In this document: positions 1 through 5,869 of the stretch, piece after piece
Position numbering within the stretch: position 1 is the first letter of the stretch
How the letters are laid out: the number at the start of each line of letters is the position of its first letter
Assembly (NCBI GenBank): GCA_052390415.1
Contig: JBQTGY010000090.1
Location: 1 to 9,642 of the forward strand
Length of the DNA stretch: 9,642 nt
Source of the DNA: JANNWF01 sp052390415
GTDB taxonomy: Bacteria > Pseudomonadota > Gammaproteobacteria > Xanthomonadales > Xanthomonadaceae
Direction: 5' to 3'
Position numbers and translations under genes: made by a program
Notes under the pieces: generated by a model
What the model saw: only the letters and a program-made list of their open reading frames with translations
Database searches by the model: none
Told to the model about the DNA's origin: nothing

Positions 1-236
1 GTGCAGCGGATCCTGCTCAGTACCTCAAATCCGATCATGCCAGGCATGTGCACATCGAGCATGATCACATCGGGCACGGCGGCGGCTTGACGCAGCAAGG
101 CTTGTTCGCCGCTGCTTGCGGGCATAACGTCAAAGCCAGCGTCACTCAGCACCCGACCGAGCAGGCGCAGATTGGGATCCTGATCGTCAACAATAAGTGC
201 CAACGGTGCCGCTTGCGGCCACGGCCAAGGCCTCAT
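1..236 (-). CDS. Receiver-domain protein, 5' part only (runs off the left edge)
   Basis: About 78 codons are present, from an ATG at 234-236; the rest lies outside the window. The translated part is the front of a CheY-like receiver: the acidic pair is D17/D18 (motif LIVDDQ) and the phospho-acceptor is D61 (motif VIMLDVHMPG). The ATG overlaps the TGA of the upstream hybrid kinase (ATGA), so the two are probably translationally coupled and in one operon. The receiver aligns without gaps to the one of the REC-histidine kinase at 8261-9370: by hand about 41 of 66 residues are identical, and D17, D18 and D61 share the same numbers. The complete protein may therefore also be a REC-HisKA-HATPase kinase, but this cannot be seen here; a stand-alone regulator or another output domain is possible. 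The receiver call is secure, the full architecture is not. Confidence 0.85.
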   Translation of the reverse strand, partial: MRPWPWPQAAPLALIVDDQDPNLRLLGRVLSDAGFDVMPASSGEQALLRQAAAVPDVIMLDVHMPGMIGFEVLSRIRC

Positions 237-2434
237 TGCACGTCGGCCGCTTGAACTGTCGATTGCACGTGCTCATTCAACTGATGCAATAACGACTCCA
301 TTTGCATCACATCGAATCGTTCCACTGCTGCCAGCAAACGCCGCGAAAAGTAACTGATCGCGGGAAACCCGCCGCGGCTGCCAAGCACCGCCAACTCGTC
401 GGCCAGCTTGCGGATTTCGGCGACGCGCAGCGTCGCCTGGATGTTGGCGAGCTCGACATCCACGATGTGCTGCAAACGACTGATCGCGGCTTTGCGTGCG
501 CCGTCGGCGACGGGCTCCAGTCGCGAGGACTGCGGCGAGGACATTTCGCTGACGGCGGCAACATCGGTTGTCGGCTGCATCTGCAAGCCCAAGTGCTCCA
601 CCATCGCATGAAACAGCACTTCGCGCGCCACCGGTTTGCGGATGTAGGCATCGAAGTCGCTACCAGAATCCGCACTGCCGATGTCGCGCTCCTCGCGGCT
701 CATGCTGGAAGCGCTCACGGCGATCACCTTCACGCGCTCAAGGCCAGGCGTTTTCCGGATTCGACGGGTCGCTTCGCGGCCGTCCAGGACCGGCATCCGC
801 AAGTCCATCAGCACCAGGTCTGGCTGATGCTGGGTGGCTGCCAGAATGGCTTCTTCACCATTGCAGGCAAACGCCACTTGATGGTCACCTTCCGCCATGA
901 AGGCAGCCAGCAGATCGCGGTTCCAGGGTACGTCGTCGACGATCAGAATGCGACTTGGCTTGAGGCGTGCGAAGTTGATCGACTGCTCGTCCTCGTCCAA
1001 GGGGTGCGCGACCTCGGTTGACACCTCGACATCGTGCAGCACGATCGTGAATGTCGAGCCGGAGCCAGGCGCGCTTTGCAGGGAAATGTCGCCACGCATC
1101 AAGGCGAGCAGGCGGCGAACGATGGCGAGTCCAAGGCCCGTGCCTTCGCGACCGTCAGCATCGCCAACTGCGCGATAAAAGGGCTCGAACAATTTTGCTT
1201 GCCTATCCGCAGCGATGCCGATGCCCTCGTCGGCAATGGCAATGGTCAGGTCGCATCGAAGCTCCGCAGTGGTGACGCTGGTCGCGTTGACACGTACCAC
1301 GCCCCGATCACTGTATTTCACCGCATTGGATATCAGATTCATGAGGATCTGTCGCAACCGGTGAGGATCGACGACCAGGGTGATGGGGACTTCTGGGGCA
1401 ACCCGCAAACGCAATTGCAGCTGTTTCTGGCTCGCGGTCTCAGCAAACACGCCCAACGTGGACTCCAACAGCTCACGAATGTCGGTGGCTTGCAGGGCGA
1501 GTGGCAACTTGCCGGCTTCAATCTTGGACAGATCGAGAATGTCGTTGATCAACGCCAGCAGCGCACGCCCGCTGGTCTGGATGGCCTTGATGTACTCGCG
1601 TGCCTCGGGCTCGATCTTGGTCTTGGCCAACAATTGCGAGAAGCCGAACACCGCGTTCATGGGAGTGCGGATTTCGTGGCTCATGCTAGCCAGGAAATCA
1701 CTCTTCTCACGGCCGATCCTGGCGGATTGTTCGGCCTCGATCAGAGCAACCCGACTCGACTCCACTGCGATCGCACCGCGTCGCAACGAGGCCAAGGCAA
1801 TGCCTCCCACAATGAGCGCAAGCACGTTCACCAGCAAGGTCGTGGTGGTCGTCTGAATGATGGTTTGGTCGAGGGTTTTTTGCCGACCGACCAGCAACTC
1901 CGCTTCTTCATGCGCCATCGCCGTTGCCAGCGTGCGGATGTCGGTCATGAACAACGCCCCCGTACCCTCGCGCACACGTGCCGCTGCTGCCTGGATGGGG
2001 CCGGCTTCGGCGACGGCGATGCCGCCGTCAAACCAATGATTGCGTTGCTCGATCGCATCACGAAGCGCCTTGATCTTCGGCCATTGGGCGCGGTTGTCGA
2101 TGGTCAACGCCGCCAGCTGAGCCAGCTGGTCGTCCAGACCGCGGCGGGCAAGCTGGTGGTCGCGCAGAAATTCCGGGCGCAAGCCAAGCATGTAACGCAG
2201 TCCGTGCGTCTCGACATCCTGACTTTCTGCAAGCAACGCGCTGATGTTTTTCTGCACATTCAGCGTATGCGTGACCATCAGGATGGAATCACGCAGCGTG
2301 CTGGCGGTGGTTGCGCTGTAGACCGCCGCAGTGATGCTCGCGACCGCCGCGAGAAACAGCATCGCGTAGTGAAAGCGAGTGGATGCCGCGCGCGGCGCGG
2401 TGGGAAGCGGGGAGCTGGAGACAGACTCGGTCAT
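233..2434 (-). CDS. CHASE3 hybrid histidine kinase with C-terminal receiver
   Basis: A 733-aa inner-membrane sensor. The order is: TM1 about 22-41; a helical periplasmic domain about 45-190 with CHASE3-like features (HTLNVQ, then a DVETHGLRYMLG stretch); TM2 about 197-217; HisKA with H253 in SHEIRTPMN; HATPase with N-box N366/N370, G1 DEGIGIA at 402-408, LFEPF, and G2 GTGLGLAI at 431-438; receiver with D500/D501, phospho-acceptor D544 (VLMDLRMP), S574 and K600; then a helical tail of about 115 residues. It should autophosphorylate on H253 and pass phosphate to D544. The frame is open further upstream, to 2662, but that would overlap the tspO-like gene; the ATG at 2434 lies 29 bp after its stop and directly precedes TM1, so I chose it although no good Shine-Dalgarno is visible. 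The tail has the repeat-helix look of an HPt domain but no histidine in an HPt motif. The stop overlaps the next gene. The ligand is unknown. Confidence 0.93.
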   Translation of the reverse strand: MTESVSSSPLPTAPRAASTRFHYAMLFLAAVASITAAVYSATTASTLRDSILMVTHTLNVQKNISALLAESQDVETHGLRYMLGLRPEFLRDHQLARRGLDDQLAQLAALTIDNRAQWPKIKALRDAIEQRNHWFDGGIAVAEAGPIQAAAARVREGTGALFMTDIRTLATAMAHEEAELLVGRQKTLDQTIIQTTTTTLLVNVLALIVGGIALASLRRGAIAVESSRVALIEAEQSARIGREKSDFLASMSHEIRTPMNAVFGFSQLLAKTKIEPEAREYIKAIQTSGRALLALINDILDLSKIEAGKLPLALQATDIRELLESTLGVFAETASQKQLQLRLRVAPEVPITLVVDPHRLRQILMNLISNAVKYSDRGVVRVNATSVTTAELRCDLTIAIADEGIGIAADRQAKLFEPFYRAVGDADGREGTGLGLAIVRRLLALMRGDISLQSAPGSGSTFTIVLHDVEVSTEVAHPLDEDEQSINFARLKPSRILIVDDVPWNRDLLAAFMAEGDHQVAFACNGEEAILAATQHQPDLVLMDLRMPVLDGREATRRIRKTPGLERVKVIAVSASSMSREERDIGSADSGSDFDAYIRKPVAREVLFHAMVEHLGLQMQPTTDVAAVSEMSSPQSSRLEPVADGARKAAISRLQHIVDVELANIQATLRVAEIRKLADELAVLGSRGGFPAISYFSRRLLAAVERFDVMQMESLLHQLNEHVQSTVQAADVQ

Positions 2435-2463
2435 GGGCGGGGCGGCAGGCGTGACAGCGAAGA

Positions 2464-2967
2464 CTACGGGTTCAGGGCGACGATCACGCCATTCAGCACC
2501 AGCGCGAACGAGACCCATGCCAACGCAGGCAACAATAACCAACCCGCCGTGGCCTGCACGCGCAAAGTCAGCGAAATGCAGCCGATCAAGGCCAGCCACA
2601 GCAGCGAAATGGCGAACAAAGCCAGCTTCGGTGAGTGCAGGCCAAAAAACATTGGCGTCCACGCGGCGTTGAGCGCCAGTTGCAACGCAAACATCGCGAG
2701 GGCATTACGACGCATCGCACCAGCGGGGCTGGCAAGCAACAAGGCCAGACTACACGCCATCAACGCATGCAGCGCGCTCCACACCGGCGCGAACAGCCAA
2801 TCCGGTGGCTGCCACGTGGGCTTGTTGAGCGCAACGAACCAGGCATCCGGCGGGAACGCCGCCCCTGAAGCAGCGACCGCAAACACCACCGCAAACGCGA
2901 TCAACCACGGTATCACCCGCTGCAGTGGACTTCGGCAGGGGGCACTGATCGTCGGTGAATCAGGCAT
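2464..2967 (-). CDS. tspO: TspO/MBR-family membrane protein (tryptophan-rich sensory protein)
   Basis: A 167-aa protein with five predicted membrane segments, the usual size and layout of TspO/MBR proteins. Family landmarks visible are the loop-1 motif W52-Q-P-P-x-W57-x-F-x-P-V-W63, the QLALNAAWTPMFFG block at 96-109 with N100 and W103, and the last-helix pattern P147...W151...N159. TspO proteins bind porphyrins or heme-like tetrapyrroles and cholesterol-like ligands, and in bacteria are linked to oxygen, light or stress responses; the exact role varies by species. It is the first gene of a minus-strand unit: 29 bp separate it from the hybrid kinase, which suggests co-transcription and possibly sensing of a shared signal (inference). 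The ATG at 2967 has no clear Shine-Dalgarno; the leader is C/A-rich because the complementary strand carries a G-run cluster. The family call is firm, the physiological role open. Confidence 0.93.
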   Translation of the reverse strand: MPDSPTISAPCRSPLQRVIPWLIAFAVVFAVAASGAAFPPDAWFVALNKPTWQPPDWLFAPVWSALHALMACSLALLLASPAGAMRRNALAMFALQLALNAAWTPMFFGLHSPKLALFAISLLWLALIGCISLTLRVQATAGWLLLPALAWVSFALVLNGVIVALNP

Positions 2968-2984
2968 TGGGTTGTGTGTTCGAA

Positions 2985-3014
2985 GGGGGTGGTGTTGGGT
3001 CTATGGGGGATGGG
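2985..3014 (+). other. G-quadruplex-type motif upstream of tspO
   Basis: Four G-runs (2985-2989, 2997-2999, 3005-3009, 3012-3014) are separated by loops of 7, 5 and 2 bases, meeting the G3+N1-7 pattern. The motif sits 18-47 bp upstream of the tspO start on the strand that is template for tspO, so the tspO leader RNA would be C-rich. Formation in the cell is not shown by sequence. Confidence 0.5.
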
Positions 3015-3180
3015 ACTGCAATATGTGTGCCGGGGCGGAGGTTTTGATGTTGGGGAGTGGGTTTTCTCGCTTCACTCGCCATGGGATGTACCGTCGGGGC
3101 TTCGCCCACGCCTTCGCTTCGCTCGGTCAAAAACCCTCCCAATCGCCGCGAATTCACGGCTTCATCGCGAGCGCCACATC

Positions 3181-3324
3181 GGGGTCGCCTTTCTTTTGGT
3201 TACTTTTCTTTATGTCGGACATCCCGCCCTCCACCCTTCGGGCCGCCTTCGGCGTTCGGGCGCGCTCCTGCGCGCCTCGTGGTGACGCAAAGAAAAGTGA
3301 CTCGGCTGCCGCTGAGGCAGACGA
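3181..3324 (+). repeat. Structured interspersed repeat, copy 1 (long loop)
   Basis: The outer arms 3199-3211 (GTTACTTTTCTTT) and 3289-3301 (AAAGAAAAGTGAC) can pair over 13 positions with one T-G wobble. They enclose about 77 bp that contain a 7-bp GC hairpin (3259-3265 with 3270-3276, loop TCCT). A second small hairpin follows: CTGCC at 3306-3310 with GGCAG at 3316-3320, loop GCTGA. A second copy lies inverted at 8026-8122 with a 6-base loop. From memory, sequences like this are scattered between genes in xanthomonads and Lysobacter and give rise to spurious short ORFs. Role unknown; transcription end signal or REP-like element are options. Confidence 0.75.
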
Positions 3325-3366
3325 AAGAGTGCGAGAAGCCATCATCAGGCGGTCAAAGTCCGGACC

Positions 3367-3532
3367 TAGTGGACTGTAACGGACAACTCGAAAGTAGCTC
3401 GCTCGGTCTGGCCGCGCTGGACTTGCTCCTCACTCCGCCAATAGCTTTGGCTATTGGCCTCGCTCCGGACCAGCGTCCATCACGCCCATCCCGTCGCGAT
3501 CCCACTTCCGCTTCATCCGTTACAGCCCACCA
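3367..3532. repeat. 166-bp element with imperfect terminal inverted repeats (MITE-like)
   Basis: The left end TAGTGGACTGTAACGGA (3367-3383) and the right end TCCGTTACAGCCCACCA (3516-3532) are inverted repeats matching at 15 of 17 positions. The interior carries a perfect 9-bp hairpin GCCAATAGC/GCTATTGGC (3437-3445 and 3450-3458, loop TTTG). It has no coding capacity of note. The same end sequence reappears at 9620-9642. The size, inverted ends and second copy suggest a small non-autonomous mobile or REP/BIME-like element. No target-site duplication was recognised. Confidence 0.6.
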
Positions 3533-3589
3533 AAAAACAGGTTCGCGATAACAGCGACCCGACTGGTCGTCACCCAAAAACCACCCTCC

Positions 3590-4954
3590 TCAACTCAACC
3601 CATACGCCTTTCGCTTCCGATACAACGTCGACGCGTCAATCCCCAACGTCTTGGCAGCTTCGTCGAGGGAGGTGGCGCTGGCGAGTACGGCTTCCACGTG
3701 CTGGCGTTCCAGAGCCTCTAAAGTCAGTTCACTGCCGATGGCGGCTGCGCTTGCTTGCAGCGGGTTTGAGCTGACATTTCCGATATTCATGACGCCCAAT
3801 TCGATGACCGGATCGGGGCAAAGAATCACGGCGCGTTCGATCACGTTTTGCAGTTCACGCACGTTTCCGGGCCAGGCATAGGCAAGCAGAGCCTGCTCCG
3901 CCGCGTTTGAGAAGGCGCGCGCAGGGCAGCCGTACTCCTTCGCGAAGCGCTGCAGGAAGCCACGTGCCAACGGCAGCAAATCTTCGCTGCGCTGGCGCAG
4001 GGCAGGCAAGGTGATGGCGACCACGTTCAAGCGGTAAAACAGGTCTTGGCGAAATTGACCATCGGCAACCATCCGATCCAGGTTGCGGTTGGTCGCGGTG
4101 ACCAGGCGGACGTCGGCCTGGCGCGTTACCGCGTCGCCCACGCGCTCGTACTCTTTCTCTTGAATGAAGCGCAGCAGCTTCGGCTGCAATGGCAACGGAA
4201 AGTCGCCGATTTCATCCAGAAACAGACTGCCCCCATCGGCTTGCGCGACCCGGCCCTCGGCGCTGTCCTGTGCGCCAGTAAACGCGCCTTTGCGATGGCC
4301 GAAGAGTTCGTTCTCCAGCAGTTCGGCGTTCAACGACGGACAGTTGATGGTGACGAAATTGCCGCTGCCGCGCGGACTCCAGTGATGGATGGCGCGGGCG
4401 ACCACGTTTTTGCCGGTGCCACTTTCGCCGAGCAACAGCACGTTGGCGCCAGTGCGGGCGACTTGTTTGGCCATTGCCAAGGCCTGTTGCATGACCTGGG
4501 AATTGCTGCTCGGCTCGCCGCTGATGCGGCTGCCGACATCGCGCTCAAGCACTTGCACCCGGGTCGCCAAGCGTCGAGTCTCGATCTGTCTGGCGAGTGC
4601 GATGCGCAGTTGCTCGGGTGAGAACGGTTTGACCAGATAGTCATCCACGCCCAGCCGCAGTGCCTCCAGCGCCGCTTCGGTATCGCGATGCGCGGTCGCC
4701 ATGATGATGCGCAGGCTGGGTGCCTGCGACTTCAGCTGTGGCACGGCCTCAGTGCCCAGTTCATAGCCGATGTTGCGATCCAGCAGACAGACGTCGAATG
4801 GGCGTGTCGCTGCCAGCTTCAGGCCTGCCTCGACGGTTTGCGCGGCGGAAAACTGCATTCCCTGCGCTTCGACAATGGCCCGATAGGTATCGAGGATGTC
4901 GGCATCGTCGTCGATGGCGAGTACGCGAGCGCTGGGATCGTTGGTGATGGCCAT
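3590..4954 (-). CDS. algB-like: AlgB-like sigma-54-dependent response regulator (NtrC family)
   Basis: A 454-aa cytoplasmic enhancer-binding protein of the usual three parts. The receiver (about 10-125) has D15/D16, phospho-acceptor D59 (CLLDRNIG), T87 and K109. The AAA+ domain (about 145-385) has Walker A GESGTGK at 176-182, the sigma-54 contact loop GAFTGA at 223-228, Walker B SLFLDEIG with D247/E248, and FRQDLFYRLN at 301-310. A Fis-type helix-turn-helix sits at about 411-453, ending LGIDASTLYRKRKAYGL. Stretches such as TINCPSL, ADGGSLFLDEIGDFPL and the HTH match Pseudomonas AlgB closely as I remember it. Phosphorylation should drive oligomerisation and ATP-dependent opening of sigma-54 promoters; one lies 107 bp from its start, facing the other way. 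The frame is open to 5119, but the ATG at 4954 sits right before the receiver. No KinB-type partner is adjacent. The symbol denotes resemblance, not proven orthology. Confidence 0.95.
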   Translation of the reverse strand: MAITNDPSARVLAIDDDADILDTYRAIVEAQGMQFSAAQTVEAGLKLAATRPFDVCLLDRNIGYELGTEAVPQLKSQAPSLRIIMATAHRDTEAALEALRLGVDDYLVKPFSPEQLRIALARQIETRRLATRVQVLERDVGSRISGEPSSNSQVMQQALAMAKQVARTGANVLLLGESGTGKNVVARAIHHWSPRGSGNFVTINCPSLNAELLENELFGHRKGAFTGAQDSAEGRVAQADGGSLFLDEIGDFPLPLQPKLLRFIQEKEYERVGDAVTRQADVRLVTATNRNLDRMVADGQFRQDLFYRLNVVAITLPALRQRSEDLLPLARGFLQRFAKEYGCPARAFSNAAEQALLAYAWPGNVRELQNVIERAVILCPDPVIELGVMNIGNVSSNPLQASAAAIGSELTLEALERQHVEAVLASATSLDEAAKTLGIDASTLYRKRKAYGLS

Positions 4955-5048
4955 GGGTTTCGTGCAGTTCGCAAGGTGGCGCGGCTGCGCAGAGTGCCAT
5001 ATGCACGACGATAAACGGGGGTAATCCCTGAGTTCCCAGTGTTTCTGC

Positions 5049-5065
5049 TGCCAATCAGGTTGGCA
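5049..5065. promoter_or_regulatory. Inverted repeat TGCCAA-N5-TTGGCA overlapping the -24 box
   Basis: Perfect 6-bp arms (5049-5054 and 5060-5065) flank a 5-base spacer, and the right arm includes the -24 element of the sigma-54 promoter. A protein bound here would compete with the polymerase holoenzyme, so an operator is possible; chance is also possible at this size. Its left half recurs at 5349-5360. Confidence 0.3.
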
Positions 5066-5077
5066 TGCGACTTGCGA
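5061..5077 (+). promoter_or_regulatory. Sigma-54 (RpoN) -24/-12 promoter
   Basis: TGGCATG-CGAC-TTGC matches the RpoN consensus TGGCACG-N4-TTGC at all but one position. It keeps the invariant GG (5062-5063) and GC (5074-5075) exactly 10 bases apart. Transcription would start near 5087, about 25 bases before the ATG at 5112. It reads away from the neighbouring gene for a sigma-54-dependent regulator and into the membrane-protein series. The adjacency of activator and promoter makes a chance match less likely. Confidence 0.8.
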
Positions 5078-5101
5078 ACAGCTCTTCGTCACCCTCGTAA
5101 C

Positions 5102-5105
5102 GGAG
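5102..5105 (+). promoter_or_regulatory. Ribosome binding site GGAG for the 5112 small ORF
   Basis: GGAG lies six bases before ATG 5112 and about 15 bases downstream of the predicted sigma-54 start point. It is the main evidence that the small ORF is translated. Confidence 0.5.
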
Positions 5106-5111
5106 CTCGCC

Positions 5112-5315
5112 ATGACCACGCTTTGCCTTGCCGACCTGGATACTCAGGAATTGCACGCATTGGGGCTGTTGCGTTGCGTTACCCCGCAGGCCACGCAAGC
5201 GGTACGCATGTTGGCACTGATCAGTGGGGTGACGCGGCCGCTGCCGATCCCGGTGGTTCCTGCCGCGACAACCTCGCTGCCTTCGACCACAACGCCAAGC
5301 AGCGGGTTTGGCTGA
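5112..5315 (+). CDS. Possible 67-aa small protein, unrecognised
   Basis: This is the first open frame after the sigma-54 promoter, with a well-placed GGAG. The first 40 residues are mixed and mildly hydrophobic (LHALGLLRCV, AVRMLALISG) with two cysteines (5 and 22); the tail from about 41 is Pro/Thr/Ser-rich and looks disordered. I recognise no family, signal peptide or membrane helix. The 112-bp gap to the next gene and the possible operator palindrome inside the frame leave room for the alternative that this is a long 5' leader with no protein. Confidence 0.4.
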   Translation: MTTLCLADLDTQELHALGLLRCVTPQATQAVRMLALISGVTRPLPIPVVPAATTSLPSTTTPSSGFG

Positions 5316-5338
5316 CCCCATCGGCTGATGCCATCCAC

Positions 5339-5352
5339 TGGCAACGTTGCCA
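5339..5352. promoter_or_regulatory. 14-bp perfect palindrome TGGCAACGTTGCCA
   Basis: This self-complementary site lies 76-89 bp upstream of the DUF883-like gene, in the gap after the small ORF. It has the size of a dimer-binding operator, and no GC follows at the right distance for a second sigma-54 promoter. It could also act as a short RNA hairpin in the leader. Its right half begins TTGCCAATCAAGT, which matches the promoter-proximal TGCCAATCAGGT at 5049-5060. Confidence 0.4.
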
Positions 5353-5427
5353 ATCAAGTAGCAGCCAACCCAGTCAGTCACACCTCAGGCGACACGTAAA
5401 AAACCACTCTGAAAGGAAACTTCAACG

Positions 5428-5844
5428 ATGAATACCACTGCGCAAACCTACCCGAACGTCTCTTCGCCCAAGCCGGTCACGACATCGACCACCACCACTG
5501 ACAGCTTGGGTACCACCGTTGAGCATCTGAAATCGGCGGGCGAGCATTTGCAGGATGCAGCGCGCAAAGCCATCACCGCGATTCCCAGCGCCAATGCAGC
5601 CGCTACCCAGGTGCTGAAAGATGGCTACGCGGAAGTCGTTCCTGACTTGGCCGCGGCCAAGCGCGAAGCCACCAACGCCGGCTCGGCGGCGGTGGCTGAG
5701 GGCGAAAAAAAATGGCACGCGATGGTTGACCAAGGCAAATCCGTGCTTGAGCGCTCTGAGCAATTCGTCCGTGAACGACCCCTGGCCAGTATCGGCATCG
5801 CCGTCGCCAGCGGATTCCTGTTGTCAAAGTTGATTCGCAGCTAG
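5428..5844 (+). CDS. DUF883 / ElaB-YqjD-like membrane-anchored protein
   Basis: A 138-aa protein with a Thr/Ser-rich N-terminus (1-30), a charged amphipathic helical middle (about 31-112, Ala/Lys/Glu-rich) and one C-terminal hydrophobic segment (about 119-135). The latter is preceded by the family-typical arginine-proline entry VRERPLASIGIAVASGFLLSKLIR with small-residue spacing. In E. coli, members such as YqjD and ElaB are tail-anchored inner-membrane proteins induced in stationary phase and able to bind ribosomes; whether that holds here is unknown. AAGGAAA lies about 9 bases before ATG 5428. It is followed by a YqjE-like gene 25 bp on, the same pairing as E. coli yqjD-yqjE, which supports both calls. 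Expression probably depends on the sigma-54 promoter upstream, and perhaps on a further promoter near the 5339 palindrome. Confidence 0.8.
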   Translation: MNTTAQTYPNVSSPKPVTTSTTTTDSLGTTVEHLKSAGEHLQDAARKAITAIPSANAAATQVLKDGYAEVVPDLAAAKREATNAGSAAVAEGEKKWHAMVDQGKSVLERSEQFVRERPLASIGIAVASGFLLSKLIRS

Positions 5845-5869
5845 TCGACTTCGTAACAAGGGTTGGAAC

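Larger units (their letters stand above)
2968..3589. other. 622-bp intergenic region made of repeats, no gene
   Basis: No convincing gene lies between the start of the tspO-like gene and the end of the AlgB-like regulator. From left to right it holds a G-run cluster (2985-3014), a stretch rich in GGGCTTCGCCC-type short hairpins (about 3060-3170), a structured interspersed repeat (3181-3324) and an element with terminal inverted repeats (3367-3532). Open frames here have a repeat-derived composition. The tspO promoter should be within the first 100 bases, but I see no clear -35/-10 pair. Confidence 0.75.
4955..5427. promoter_or_regulatory. Divergent regulatory region between the AlgB-like gene and the membrane operon
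   Basis: These 473 bases carry the sigma-54 promoter (5061-5077), a 6-bp inverted repeat TGCCAA/TTGGCA (5049-5065) overlapping its -24 box, a possible small gene (5112-5315), a 12-bp palindrome CACTGATCAGTG (5215-5226) inside that gene, and a 14-bp palindrome (5339-5352) before the next gene. Activator sites for a sigma-54 regulator would be expected upstream of the promoter, at 4955-5050; short dyads such as CTGCGCAG and GTGCCATATGCAC lie there, but none stands out. I see no clear sigma-70 promoter for the minus-strand regulator. Confidence 0.6.

Noticed and set aside
302..1021. 239-codon plus-strand frame
   Set aside because: Antisense to the receiver and tail of the hybrid kinase, whose key residues are all intact.
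2435..2662. N-terminal extension of the hybrid kinase to 2662
   Set aside because: It would overlap the well-supported tspO-like gene by about 200 bp, and the extra 76 residues have no domain; the internal ATG at 2434 precedes TM1 naturally.
1034..3379. 781-codon plus-strand open frame
   Set aside because: It runs antisense through the hybrid kinase and tspO-like genes; its Gln/Arg/His-rich composition fits no family, and the minus-strand products have complete domain motifs.
3057..3551. 164-codon plus-strand open frame (with HRGRLSFGYFSL-type sequence)
   Set aside because: It is made of the interspersed repeats; such peptides are, as I recall, frequent spurious annotations in xanthomonad genomes.
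4955..5119. Extension of the AlgB-like regulator to 5119
   Set aside because: The extra 55 residues are unlike a receiver and would cover the sigma-54 promoter region; family members begin just before the receiver, as with ATG 4954.
5211..5230. Second sigma-54-like element TTGGCACTGATCAGTGG
   Set aside because: It starts with a good TGGCAC, but the position of the -12 GC is TG, so the required GG-N10-GC spacing fails; only the CACTGATCAGTG palindrome remains.
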